Source: VAZQ01 sp963721005 (GTDB lineage: Bacteria; Pseudomonadota; Alphaproteobacteria; Rhizobiales; Xanthobacteraceae). Taken from it: 64,000 nucleotides of DNA. The stretch covers positions 2,046,001 to 2,110,000 of the forward strand of contig CAVRHR010000003.1 of assembly GCA_963721005.1 (NCBI GenBank), read 5' to 3'. Below are positions 1 to 8,201 of the stretch, piece after piece (position 1 is the stretch's first letter; the number at the start of each line of letters is the position of its first letter). The notes under the pieces were generated by a model, which ran no database searches, was not told the DNA's origin, and saw only the letters and a program-made list of their open reading frames with translations. Made by a program: the position numbers and the translations under genes.

Positions 1-57
1 AAGGACGGTTCGGTCGAGCACATGCACAAGGCCGAGCAGAAGATTTACGAGGTTTGA
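1..57 (+). CDS. C-terminal end of an unidentified gene (partial)
   Basis: The last 18 codons and a TGA stop of a gene entering from the left edge. The visible residues end in HMHKAEQKIYEV. The tail is hydrophilic with no recognisable motif, so no function is assigned. It converges on the class II aldolase gene, with a palindromic repeat in between. Confidence 0.5.
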   Translation, partial: KDGSVEHMHKAEQKIYEV

Positions 58-60
58 GCG

Positions 61-107
61 GAGCATTTTCAGGAAAAGTGGGCCCAGTTTTCCGTCCGAA
101 AAATGCG
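61..107. repeat. Dispersed intergenic palindrome, copy 1 (GAGCATTTTCAGGAA type)
   Basis: Starts GAGCATTTTCAGGAA and closes with TTTTCCGTCCGAAAAATGC, so the outer ends GCATTTT and AAAATGC pair. A second copy with the same ends and a different middle lies at 19539-19606. Here it sits between two convergent genes and could act as a bidirectional terminator. Elements of this type are scattered through Hyphomicrobiales genomes (recalled, not searched). Confidence 0.6.
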
Positions 108-116
108 ATCACCGCT

Positions 117-854
117 TTAAGCAGCTCGCGGTGGCAGCTCGCCGGCCTTGGCGAGGCGTGTCGTCCAATATTCCCAGGCCCGGCCCATCGGCCGCTCGCG
201 CAGACTGTAGGCCTCGGCAAGTCCCGCCTCGCCGCTGGTCAACGGCGAAATCTCGCCCAACGCCGTGGCGCGCAGCTGCAGCTCGGCATTGCGGTGGGAG
301 AAGATCGTCCGGAACACCGTCTCCTGGAGCGTAGCGCCCACCACGGTGGCGCCATGGCGCCGCATCAGCACCATGGCGTGCGGCCCGAGCGCGCGCCCCA
401 ATGACAATCCCTGCTCCGCCGTCGTGACCACCATCGGGGTGTCGCCGAACTCGTCGCGGCTGTCCCAGAACGGCACCGTGCCCCCCATGGTGGCGCCGAG
501 GCCGACCAACGGCTTAAGCGCTACCCCGGTGACGCAGAACGGCAATATCGCCATGGAATGATGATGGCACACGGCATTCACGTCAGGCCGCAGCTGATAG
601 ATGCAGCCGTGGATCACGCATTCCCCATAAGGCAAATGGTTGGTTTGCGTAAGCAATCTGGAGTTGAGCGAGAACTCCAAAATGTCGGCGGGCTCGATCA
701 GCTCCGGGCTGCGCGAGCGCGCCAGCAGATAGCGCCCCGGATCGGCCGGATGACGAATGCTGATATGGCCAAAGCCGTCGAGCACTCCCTCATGGGCGAC
801 CATGCGGTTGGCCAGCGCCAGCTGGTAGCAGGCGTCGTCGAAAGCATTCGGCAT
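117..854 (-). CDS. Class II aldolase/adducin family protein
   Basis: A 245-residue protein of the class II aldolase/adducin family, zinc enzymes such as fuculose-phosphate aldolase and related decarboxylases. Family hallmarks are visible: GECVIHGCIYQ followed by AVCHHHS (zinc-site region) and MRRHGATVVG near the C-terminus. The start at 854 is chosen because AAGGAAG lies just upstream. An in-frame extension to 974 would only translate a palindromic repeat (MAGLVPAI...), so it is rejected. The neighbouring cupin, amidohydrolase and Liv transporter suggest a catabolic role; the substrate is unknown. Confidence 0.85.
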   Translation of the reverse strand: MPNAFDDACYQLALANRMVAHEGVLDGFGHISIRHPADPGRYLLARSRSPELIEPADILEFSLNSRLLTQTNHLPYGECVIHGCIYQLRPDVNAVCHHHSMAILPFCVTGVALKPLVGLGATMGGTVPFWDSRDEFGDTPMVVTTAEQGLSLGRALGPHAMVLMRRHGATVVGATLQETVFRTIFSHRNAELQLRATALGEISPLTSGEAGLAEAYSLRERPMGRAWEYWTTRLAKAGELPPRAA

Positions 855-885
855 GGGACTTCCTTTCAAAGATTGATCCGCAACC

Positions 886-979
886 TTGTCATGGCCGAGC
901 TTGTCCCGGCCATCTCGCTTTGGGTGGCACGGCGGTGCCCAGCTTATCGAGATGGCCGGGACAAGCCCGGCCATGACAA
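886..979. repeat. Dispersed intergenic palindrome (TTGTCATGGCC type)
   Basis: Two 32-bp arms, 886-917 and 948-979, are near-perfect reverse complements around a 30-bp loop. Each arm carries a variant of GTCATGGCCGGGCTTGTCCC. It separates the divergent aldolase (minus) and cupin (plus) genes and generates a spurious MAGLVPAI peptide in frame with the aldolase. It looks like one of the abundant palindromic repeats of Bradyrhizobium-like genomes. Confidence 0.7.
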
Positions 980-1067
980 CCTGTTACCCTCCCATTCGTC
1001 TCACGCCATCGTGACACCGGCGCGCCGCTATGGCACCGATGCCTGCCCTCACGCAATGAGGATCACC

Positions 1068-1577
1068 ATGAGCACTCCCTCCAAACTGCCGCCGATTCGG
1101 CGGGTCATCACCGGCCATGATCGCGACAATGTGGCCAAGGTCATCATCGATGGTCCGGCCACCAACGCGAAAAGCGGCGCCTCGGGCGCCACCTCGACGC
1201 TGATCTGGTCGACCGACAGCGCGCCGGCGGACTGCGCGATCGGCGAGGACGTCGAGGATCTGGGTGCCCGCATCATCGGCACGCCGCCGCCCGAGAACGG
1301 CACCCGCTTCGCCGTCATCGAGTTCCCGCCCGGTAACCCGGGGCGCATGCACCGCACCGAGACCATCGATTACGTGGTGGTGATCTGCGGCGAGCTCGAC
1401 ATGGACATGGACGACTCCACCGTGCGGCTCCGGGCCGGCGACGTGCTGGTGCAGCGCGCCACCCACCATGCCTGGGTCAATCGCGGCACCGAGGTGGCGC
1501 GCGCCGCCTTCGTGCTCCTGGATTCCAAGCCGCTCGGCATCGGCCACCCGATCGTGCGCGGCATGAAGGCCGGATAG
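1068..1577 (+). CDS. Cupin domain-containing protein
   Basis: A 169-residue single-domain cupin. The C-terminal half has the beta-barrel signature: GRMHRTETIDYVVVICGELDMDMD (the motif 1 region, with His and Glu placed as metal ligands) and LRAGDVLVQRATHHAWVN (motif 2). The start at 1068 follows AGGATC; an in-frame ATG at 1056 is possible. It is divergent from the aldolase. Small cupins of this type often accompany catabolic enzymes, but no substrate can be read from the sequence. Confidence 0.85.
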   Translation: MSTPSKLPPIRRVITGHDRDNVAKVIIDGPATNAKSGASGATSTLIWSTDSAPADCAIGEDVEDLGARIIGTPPPENGTRFAVIEFPPGNPGRMHRTETIDYVVVICGELDMDMDDSTVRLRAGDVLVQRATHHAWVNRGTEVARAAFVLLDSKPLGIGHPIVRGMKAG

Positions 1578-1627
1578 ACGCGCCGCCGTGGAGCGGGAGC
1601 TGTGGCCTCGGAGATTGGCCCTTCGGC

Positions 1628-1741
1628 CCTCATCCTGAGGAGCGCGCTCTCGCGCGCGTCTCGAAGGATGGCTGCAAGTCGGTGCTGTGCATTCATCCTT
1701 CGAGACGGCCGCGCGAAGAGCGCGTCCTCCTCCGGATGAGG
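1628..1741. repeat. Dispersed intergenic palindrome (CCTCATCCTGAGGAGC type)
   Basis: Left part CCTCATCCTGAGGAGCGCG...TCTCGAAGGATG and right part CATCCTTCGAGACGG...CCGGATGAGG are imperfect reverse complements, so the segment can fold into one long hairpin. It lies between the convergent cupin and amidohydrolase genes and probably ends both transcripts. Confidence 0.65.
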
Positions 1742-1749
1742 TCAGATAC

Positions 1750-2739
1750 TCATTTCAGCTCGAGCTTGAACAGCCGGATCGCGTTCGAGCGCCCGATCTT
1801 CGACCGGTCGCCCTCGCTGATCGGGGCGGCGTCGAACCAATCCGCCGCGTCGCCGACCGCCTCGAACGGATAATCGGTCGAGAACATGATGCGGTCGGCG
1901 CCGATCTCGAGCATGGCGTCGATCAGGGTCTGGCTGCGGAAGTTGCCGGCGGTGGTGAGATGGAAGTTGGCGCGGAAATAGTCGCCGATCGGCTTCTTGG
2001 CCGGACAGCGATGGCCGGCCTTGGCCCAATTGTTGCGGTTGTCGACCCGCCAGAGGCTGTAGGGCAGACCTTCGCCCAGATGACCCAGGATGATGTTGAG
2101 GCGCGGGCAACGGTCGAACAAGCCGGATCCCATCAGCCGCAGCGCATGGGTGGCCGCCTCCACCCCGAACCCCCAGGTCGGGCCCAGCAGCCAGGAATGC
2201 CCCTCATAAATCCCGGCCCATCGCGGCAACGGATTGCGCGGGTGCAGATAGAACGGCACGTCCAGGCGCTCGACCGTCTCCCAGAACGGCCAATAATCGG
2301 GCGTATCGTAGTAAAGCGCAGCATCCGGATCGGCGACCTGCGAGAAGCCGTTGACCAACGCGCCGCAAAACTTCAGCTCCTTGATGCAGCGCTCCAATTC
2401 GCGCGCCGCCAGCCCGGCGTCCTGCATCGGCAAGGCGGCGAGCGCCGCAAACCGGTCAGGCCGCCGCGCCACCTCGGCGGCGAGCGCATCGTTGGCCCGG
2501 CGCGCGACCTCGGCGGCTTGCCTGGGATCGGCCAGGCCCTGCACGGTCGGAGCGTTCAGCGACAGGATCATCATCTCCATGCCGTGGGCATCCATCACGG
2601 CGATGCGCTCCTTCTGCACATCCATGAGTCGGCTGCTCAGCTCCCCCCAGCACCGGTCCGGCAGGAATACGCCGGAATCCGCCAGCGTCTCGGGGATCGC
2701 GAAGTGCTCTTCCAACCCGATCTTTCCCTGCATCTCCAC
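1750..2739 (-). CDS. Amidohydrolase-2 family protein, gamma-resorcylate decarboxylase-like
   Basis: A 329-residue protein of the amidohydrolase-2 family, in which many members are non-oxidative decarboxylases of hydroxybenzoates (gamma-resorcylate, 2,3-dihydroxybenzoate, 5-carboxyvanillate). The N-terminal GLEEHF gives the Glu-x-His metal pair; later candidate ligands are the His in FYLHPRN, the His in HLGEGLPY and the Asp in FSTDYPFEA. Length matches the family. GGAGGTGGAG precedes the ATG. Its neighbours, the aldolase, cupin and Liv importer, support degradation of an aromatic acid. The exact substrate is inference. Confidence 0.8.
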   Translation of the reverse strand: MEMQGKIGLEEHFAIPETLADSGVFLPDRCWGELSSRLMDVQKERIAVMDAHGMEMMILSLNAPTVQGLADPRQAAEVARRANDALAAEVARRPDRFAALAALPMQDAGLAARELERCIKELKFCGALVNGFSQVADPDAALYYDTPDYWPFWETVERLDVPFYLHPRNPLPRWAGIYEGHSWLLGPTWGFGVEAATHALRLMGSGLFDRCPRLNIILGHLGEGLPYSLWRVDNRNNWAKAGHRCPAKKPIGDYFRANFHLTTAGNFRSQTLIDAMLEIGADRIMFSTDYPFEAVGDAADWFDAAPISEGDRSKIGRSNAIRLFKLELK

Positions 2740-2887
2740 CTCCCGCCCGGCCCTGCCTCACGATATCTGAAGCAAATACGACGGCCCAGAATCATTGCCC
2801 GCTCGCGCGCTTCCTCGATATACTGCCGGCCAGCTCGACTATGCCCCGGATCAAGGGGCTCAAAAGCGAGATTCTGGGAGAAGCGCA

Positions 2888-4096
2888 ATGATCAAACCAG
2901 CACATATCCGCACCGCCCTGGCAGGCGCCGCCATCGCGGCGCTCACCGTCGGCGGCGGCACCGTCACGGCATCGGCACAGACCATCAAGATCGGCCTGAT
3001 CAACAGCTATTCCGGATTTCTCGCCCAGGCCGGCGACCAGATGCAGAAGGGCATCGATCTCTACGTCAAGGAGCACGAGAAGGACCTGCCGCCCGGGGTC
3101 AAGATCGAGATCATCAAGCGCGACGACGCCGCCGCCCCCGAGACCGGCAAGCGCGTCGCCCAGGAGCTGATTACGCGCGATCACGTCCAGCTGCTGCTCG
3201 GCGTGGTGGGCTCGCCGATCGCCGCCGCCATCGCGCCGCTGACCCAGGAGGCCAAGGTCCCGCTGGTCATCACCAATGCGGCCGGCTCCGCCATAACCCG
3301 CATCTCGCCTTATGTGGTGCGGGTTTCGTTCACGATCTGGCAGCAGGCCTATCCGCTCGGTCAATGGGCCGCCAAGCAGGGTTGGAAGACCGCCTACACG
3401 GCGGTGAGCGATTTCATTCCCGGCCATGACGCCGAAGCCGCCTTCACCAAGGGCTGGACCGATGCCGGCCTGAAGATGGTGGGCTCGGTGCGCTTTCCGA
3501 CCACCAATCCGGATTTCGCGCCATTCGTGCAGCGCATCAAGGACGCCAAGCCCGACGTCGCCTTGATCTGGCCGCCGGCCGGCGAGCAGGCCACCTCGGT
3601 ACTCAAGGCGGTCCGCGATCTCGGCTTGCGGCAGGCCGGCATCAATATCGTCTCGACCCAGGATCTCGTTCCGGACGAGGAATTGCCAAATATGGGCGAC
3701 GTCGCGCTCGGCCTGGTCACCGCCGGCACCTATTCCAGCGCGGCCGACCGGCCATCCAACAAGGCCTTCCTGGCGGCCTGGAACAAGGAATATGCCGGCA
3801 AGGCGATCCCCGACTTCCTGTCCGCGCACGGCTGGGACGGCATGTCGGCAGTGTTCGACCTGATCAAGGCGACCAAGGGCAAGTTCACCGGCGACGAGGC
3901 GATCAAGTTCCTGACCAACTGGAAGACCGCCAACAGCCCGCGCGGCTCGATCTCGATCGACCCCGCCACCCGCGACATCGTCCAGAACATCAATATGCGC
4001 AAGACCGAGATGAAGGACGGCAAGCTCGCCAATGTGGAGTTCGACACGATCCCCAACGTCAAGGATCCGTGGAAGGAGCAGAACCCTCCGAAGTAA
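2888..4096 (+). CDS. Branched-chain-amino-acid-type ABC transporter substrate-binding protein
   Basis: A 402-residue periplasmic binding protein (Peripla_BP_6 / LivJ family). Residues 1-31 form a Sec signal peptide ending SAQ. The mature part opens IKIGLINSYSGFLAQAGDQM, the usual start of this fold. GGAGAAG lies before the ATG at 2888. It is the first gene of a five-gene importer operon (binding protein, two permeases, two ATPases). Relatives bind branched-chain amino acids, amides or aromatic acids; the adjacent decarboxylase-like gene makes an aromatic ligand plausible, which is inference. Confidence 0.9.
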   Translation: MIKPAHIRTALAGAAIAALTVGGGTVTASAQTIKIGLINSYSGFLAQAGDQMQKGIDLYVKEHEKDLPPGVKIEIIKRDDAAAPETGKRVAQELITRDHVQLLLGVVGSPIAAAIAPLTQEAKVPLVITNAAGSAITRISPYVVRVSFTIWQQAYPLGQWAAKQGWKTAYTAVSDFIPGHDAEAAFTKGWTDAGLKMVGSVRFPTTNPDFAPFVQRIKDAKPDVALIWPPAGEQATSVLKAVRDLGLRQAGINIVSTQDLVPDEELPNMGDVALGLVTAGTYSSAADRPSNKAFLAAWNKEYAGKAIPDFLSAHGWDGMSAVFDLIKATKGKFTGDEAIKFLTNWKTANSPRGSISIDPATRDIVQNINMRKTEMKDGKLANVEFDTIPNVKDPWKEQNPPK

Positions 4097-4174
4097 GCCT
4101 CTCGCCTGGGGGCGTCGGCCGGTTGGGCGCGCCGGCCACGCCGACTTGGCCTCACGTCAGCGCTGCTTGAGACC

Positions 4175-5047
4175 ATGGGCGACTTCCTGTCGGCTGCCAT
4201 CAGCATTGCGTTCCACGGCCTCGCCATGGCGATGGTGCTCTACCTCATCTCGGTCGGGCTCTCGGTGACCATGGGGCTGATGGGATTCGTCAATCTGGCG
4301 CATGGCGCGTTCGCGATGGCGGGCGGCTATGCGCTCACCACCCTGATGAGCCGCCTGCACCTGCCGTTCGCGCTCGCGCTGCTCGGAGCGATCGTCATCG
4401 TGGTGCTGGCGAGCTTCGTGCTGGAGCGGTTGCTCTACCGGCGGCTTTACGGGGCCGACGAGCTCGACCAGGTGCTGATGACCATGGGGTTGATCTTCAT
4501 GACGGTCGGCGCCGCCACCTATTTCTGGGGACCGGTGGCGCAGCCGGTTCATCCCCCGGACCTGCTCAGCGGCCAGATTCACCTGGGCGATCGGGATTTT
4601 CCCGCCTATCGCAGCTTCCTCATTCTCTGCGGCGTGGTGCTGGTCACCGGCCTGTGGCTCGCGCTGGAGCGCACGCGTTTCGGGGCGCAGGTGCGTGCCG
4701 CCGTCGACAATCTGCGCATGGCGCAATCGATCGGCATCAATACCTCGCAATTGTTCGCGTTGACCTTTGCGCTCGGCAGCGGGCTCGCGGCGCTCGGCGG
4801 CGCGCTCGGCGCCGAGTTTCTGCCGATCGTTCCGGGCTATGCGCTGGGCAACCTGGTCTACTTTTTGATCGTGGTCGCGGTCGGTGGGCTCGGCAGCATC
4901 CGCGGGCCGTTCGCCGCCGCGCTCCTGGTCGGCACGGCGGATACCGCCTTCAAATACATCGCGCCCGAGCTCGGCGCCTTCTTCATCTACGCCCTCACGA
5001 TGGCGATCCTGCTGTGGCGGCCGCGCGGCCTGTTCGGGCGCGCCTGA
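4175..5047 (+). CDS. livH: Branched-chain-type ABC transporter permease, LivH-like
   Basis: A 290-residue, multi-spanning inner-membrane permease of the LivH family. It contains GLSVTMGLMGFVNLAHGAFA and the conserved cytoplasmic loop LRMAQSIGINTSQLFALTFA, and a late VGGLGSIRGPFAAALLVG segment typical of LivH. It follows the binding-protein gene by about 80 bases and its TGA overlaps the next ATG by one base (TGATG), indicating translational coupling with LivM. Confidence 0.92.
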   Translation: MGDFLSAAISIAFHGLAMAMVLYLISVGLSVTMGLMGFVNLAHGAFAMAGGYALTTLMSRLHLPFALALLGAIVIVVLASFVLERLLYRRLYGADELDQVLMTMGLIFMTVGAATYFWGPVAQPVHPPDLLSGQIHLGDRDFPAYRSFLILCGVVLVTGLWLALERTRFGAQVRAAVDNLRMAQSIGINTSQLFALTFALGSGLAALGGALGAEFLPIVPGYALGNLVYFLIVVAVGGLGSIRGPFAAALLVGTADTAFKYIAPELGAFFIYALTMAILLWRPRGLFGRA

Positions 5048-6045
5048 TGGCAGCTGTCGACAACATCGCGGCGCCCGGTCGGCTCGACGATTTTGCGTCC
5101 CGGCACCGCCTGCGGGCGTTCGAGGCCCTGCCGTGGCTGATGGCGGTCGCGGCCTATTTCGTGTTTCCGGACTATCTGGCGCTGGGCGCGCAGATTCTCG
5201 CCACCATCCTGTTCGCGCTGTCGCTCGATCTGGTGCTGGGCTATGCCGGCATCGTCACGCTGGGGCACGCGGCTTTCTTCGGTACCGGCGCCTATACGGC
5301 CGGGATCCTCGCCGCCCATGGCTGGGGCGAGCCGATCAGCGGCCTATTTGCTGCCGGCATCGCGGCCGGCCTGGTCGGGCTCGCCAGCGGCGCCATCATC
5401 CTGCGCACCACCGGCCTTACCCTGCTGATGCAGACCCTGGTGGTGGCCGCCATGCTGTCGGAGCTCGCCAACAAGGCGACCCGGATCACCGGCGGCGCCG
5501 ACGGATTGCAGGGCATGGACGTGTGGCCGATCTTCGGCGCCTTCCGCTTCGACCTGTTCGGCCGCACCGCCTATATCTATTGCGCGGCCGTTCTTTTCAT
5601 CGGCTGGCTCGCGGTGCGAGCGATCGTCTATTCGCCGTTCGGGCGCTCTCTGACCGGCATTCGCGAGAACGTCCTGCGCATGCATGCGGTCGGCGCACCG
5701 GTGCGGCGCCGCAAGCTCATCGCCTATACGGTCTCGGCGGCGCTCGCCGGCATCTCCGGCGCCCTGATCGCGCAGACCGCGCAATTCGTCGGGCTCGGCG
5801 CGCTCGGCCTGGAGCGCTCCGGCACCATCCTGATCATGCTCATCATCGGCGGCGTCGGTCAGCTCTACGGCGCTTTCATCGGGGTGACGCTCTACATGAT
5901 CGCCCAGGATCGCTTCTCTACCATCGATCCGGTGTTCTGGTATTTCTGGATCGGTCTGTTCATGATTCTCGTGGTGATCTTCGCGCGCGGCGGCGTGCTC
6001 GGCCTGATCGGGCGGGCGTGGCGGCAAAGGCGCAAGCCGTCATGA
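5047..6045 (+). CDS. livM: Branched-chain-type ABC transporter permease, LivM-like
   Basis: A 332-residue inner-membrane permease of the LivM family. Typical segments are LGYAGIVTLGHAAFFGTGAY, the cytoplasmic loop MHAVGAPVRRRKLIAY and the late IMLIIGGVGQLYGAFIG. The ATG at 5047 overlaps the LivH stop, and the gene ends with an ATGA overlap with the ATPase gene, so the importer is tightly coupled. It should pair with LivH as the translocation channel. Confidence 0.92.
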   Translation: MAAVDNIAAPGRLDDFASRHRLRAFEALPWLMAVAAYFVFPDYLALGAQILATILFALSLDLVLGYAGIVTLGHAAFFGTGAYTAGILAAHGWGEPISGLFAAGIAAGLVGLASGAIILRTTGLTLLMQTLVVAAMLSELANKATRITGGADGLQGMDVWPIFGAFRFDLFGRTAYIYCAAVLFIGWLAVRAIVYSPFGRSLTGIRENVLRMHAVGAPVRRRKLIAYTVSAALAGISGALIAQTAQFVGLGALGLERSGTILIMLIIGGVGQLYGAFIGVTLYMIAQDRFSTIDPVFWYFWIGLFMILVVIFARGGVLGLIGRAWRQRRKPS

Positions 6046-6812
6046 CTCAAACCACCTTGACCGAAGCCGTGCTCGAGACCGCAGGCCTGTGCAAGAGCTT
6101 CGGCGCGCTGCCGGTGGCGAGCAACATCGACTTCCGGCTCGAAAGCGGCGCGCGCCATGCGCTGATCGGGCCCAACGGCGCCGGCAAGACCAGCTTCGTC
6201 AATCTGGTAACCGGCGTGCTCGCGCCCAGCGCCGGCCGCATCCTGCTCGGCGGCGAGGACATCACCCGGCTGTCGCAGGCCGCGCGCGTCAAGCGCGGGC
6301 TGGTTCGCACCTTCCAGATCAGCGCGCTGTTCCGCCGGCTGACCTTGCTCGAGAACGTGACGCTCGCGATCGCCGAGCGCGAAGGCACCGCCGGCGATCT
6401 CATCCGGCCTGCCGGACGATACCGAGCGGCGATCGATGAAGGCTACGCACTCCTGGAGGCGCTCGGGCTCGCCGCGGATGCGCTGCGGCCGGTGAACGAG
6501 CTCGCCTACGGCCGCCAGCGGCTGGCCGATATCGCCGTGTCGCTCGCCCTCAAGCCCAAGGTGCTGCTGCTGGACGAGCCGGCCGCCGGCGTCCCCTCGG
6601 GCGAGACCGGCGCCATCGTCGACATGATCGAGCGGCTGCCGGCCGACCTCGCGTTCCTGATCATCGAGCACGACATGGATCTGGTGTTCCGCCTTGCCAA
6701 TCGCATCACGGTGCTGGTGCAGGGCAGCATCCTGATGGAGGGGCCGCCGCAGGACATCGCGGCGGATGCGCAGGTGCGGCACGTCTATCTCGGCGAGGGC
6801 AAGCCGCGATGA
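6042..6812 (+). CDS. livG: ABC transporter ATP-binding protein, LivG-like
   Basis: A 256-residue ABC ATPase of the LivG type. Walker A is GPNGAGKT, the Q-loop region is VRTFQISALF, the signature segment is LAYGRQR and Walker B is VLLLDEPAAGV, followed by the IIEHDMDLVF switch-histidine motif. It starts in an ATGA overlap with LivM and ends in one with LivF. The partner ATPase is the next gene. Confidence 0.93.
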   Translation: MTQTTLTEAVLETAGLCKSFGALPVASNIDFRLESGARHALIGPNGAGKTSFVNLVTGVLAPSAGRILLGGEDITRLSQAARVKRGLVRTFQISALFRRLTLLENVTLAIAEREGTAGDLIRPAGRYRAAIDEGYALLEALGLAADALRPVNELAYGRQRLADIAVSLALKPKVLLLDEPAAGVPSGETGAIVDMIERLPADLAFLIIEHDMDLVFRLANRITVLVQGSILMEGPPQDIAADAQVRHVYLGEGKPR

Positions 6813-7531
6813 GCAGTCGAGATCAAGACGCCGACCTCACGCTCGACCGGGTGCGCGCCGGCTACGGCCGCACCGTGGTGCTCGACGGTGTCTCGCTGTC
6901 GTTGCGCGGTGGCGCCACCTTGGCGGTACTGGGACGCAACGGGGTCGGCAAGACCACGCTGCTCTCGACCATCATGGGCCACACCACCTTGCACGGCGGG
7001 TCCATCCGTTTCCGGGGCGAGGACATCACGGCGCTGCCGGCTTATGGGCGCTGTCGCGGCGGCATCGGCGTCGTGCCGCAGGAGCGCGAAATCTTTCCTT
7101 CGCTGACCCTGGAGGAGAATCTGACGGTGGCGGCTCGGCCCGGCCGCTGGACGCTACCGCGGGTCTACGATTTCTTCCCGCGCCTGGCCGAGCGGCGGCG
7201 CAACCGCGGCAACCAGCTCTCCGGCGGCGAGCAGCAGATGTTGGCGATCGGGCGCGCCCTGATGGGCAATCCGGTCCTGCTCCTGATGGACGAGCCGCTC
7301 GAGGGCCTGGCGCCCGTCATCGTCGATGCGCTGTTGTCGGGTCTCGACCGGCTCAAGCGCGAGGACGGCCTGGCGCTGCTCTTGGTCGAGCAGCACGCGC
7401 GGCTCGCGCTCGAGTTCGCCGAGAACGCCATCATCCTGGATCGCGGCGCGGTGGTCTTCTCCGGCGTCAGCCGGCCATTGCTGGAAGACCCCGAACGGCT
7501 CGCCGGCCTGATCGGCGTCGGCGGGCACTGA
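6809..7531 (+). CDS. livF: ABC transporter ATP-binding protein, LivF-like
   Basis: A 240-residue ABC ATPase of the LivF type: Walker A GRNGVGKT, signature LSGGEQQML, Walker B LLLMDEPLEGLAP, switch histidine in LLVEQHARLALE. It begins in an ATGA overlap with LivG and is the last gene of the operon. Eight bases after its stop begins the left copy of the 224-bp direct repeat that flanks the inserted segment. Confidence 0.93.
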   Translation: MSSRDQDADLTLDRVRAGYGRTVVLDGVSLSLRGGATLAVLGRNGVGKTTLLSTIMGHTTLHGGSIRFRGEDITALPAYGRCRGGIGVVPQEREIFPSLTLEENLTVAARPGRWTLPRVYDFFPRLAERRRNRGNQLSGGEQQMLAIGRALMGNPVLLLMDEPLEGLAPVIVDALLSGLDRLKREDGLALLLVEQHARLALEFAENAIILDRGAVVFSGVSRPLLEDPERLAGLIGVGGH

Positions 7532-7538
7532 TCGAGTA

Positions 7539-7762
7539 AGGTCGACGCGCTTTCCGCGGTTGACGCGGCTTGCTACCATCGGCGGCTTCGGTGGCCGACA
7601 ACGATCGATCGGGGAGATTGCAATGCGAAGATATATGTCGCTCACGGCGATCGCCGGTTTGGCGGCCATGCTCGGCTGGCTCGGGCCCGATGGTGCCGCC
7701 GCGCAGACCCGCACGACCCTGGATATCTACGTGATCGACGTCGAGGGCGGCAACGCCACGCT
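7539..7762. repeat. Left copy of the 224-bp direct repeat
   Basis: Matches 15246-15469 base for base over 224 positions except one (C at 7748, G at 15455), by direct comparison at a constant offset of 7707. It holds the 84-bp upstream region and the first 140 bp of the metallo-beta-lactamase-fold gene. A partly similar GATCGAG lies just outside both copies. Identity stops abruptly after GCCACGCT. Confidence 0.95.
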
Positions 7763-7814
7763 CGTGGTATTACCAAGTGATTTCATCTGCGATGGACCGA
7801 CATTGCTTAATTAA
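7623..7814 (+). pseudogene. Truncated 5' copy of the metallo-beta-lactamase-fold gene
   Basis: Encodes the same signal peptide and first mature residues as the intact gene at 15330 (through VEGGNATL). After 7762 it runs into unrelated AT-richer sequence and stops at 7814, giving 63 residues. It lacks the whole metal-binding domain. The upstream region and start codon are kept, so a short secreted peptide could still be made. Confidence 0.85.
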
Positions 7815-7937
7815 GTCAATCGAATAGGGCAGAAATTGGGAGTTCGGGAAACCGCCTGGGCGCCCAAAGAGCCGGACATTTGCGGACCAGATGATAGGTG
7901 ATGCGGGGACCGGCGGCGTTTCGCTATTCATGCTCCG

Positions 7938-8133
7938 ATGAAGCATATCGAAACCGGATCGTCCCCGATGCCTAAACCAGAAACTTCGAAATCGCCGAGC
8001 CCCACCGACGTACACGTCGGGAAGCGGGTGCGCATGCGCCGCAAGATGCTCTCGATGAGCCAGGCCGAACTGGGCGGCGCGCTGGGCGTGACCTTCCAAC
8101 AGGTTCAGAAATACGAGAAGGGGACGAACCGGT
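7938..8133 (+). pseudogene. Truncated XRE-family regulator (N-terminal helix-turn-helix only)
   Basis: Encodes an N-terminal tail and a clear Cro/C1-type helix-turn-helix: VGKRVRMRRKMLSMSQAELG then GVTFQQVQKYEKGTNR. In Hyphomicrobiales homologues the domain continues with IGASRL-type sequence; here similarity ends after TNR and the frame drifts to a stop at 8288. The break lies about 70 bases before the end of the convergent Bug gene. It is probably non-functional, although a short HTH peptide could be translated. Confidence 0.7.
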
Positions 8134-8201
8134 CATGCATCGGCCTATTTGTCAATTGTACATCGGCCGATCAGTGTTCGCGCGTACCGAAGTTCCCGGT
8201 T

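Noticed and set aside
855..974. N-terminal extension of the aldolase beginning MAGLVPAI
   Set aside because: It is translated from a palindromic intergenic repeat; AAGGAAG and the conserved region support the start at 854.
558..1067. Long upstream extension of the cupin frame
   Set aside because: It runs antisense to the aldolase and through the palindrome; the cupin domain and ribosome site begin at 1068.
1687..3429. A 580-codon plus-strand frame
   Set aside because: It is antisense to the amidohydrolase and out of frame with the binding-protein gene; no conserved motif.
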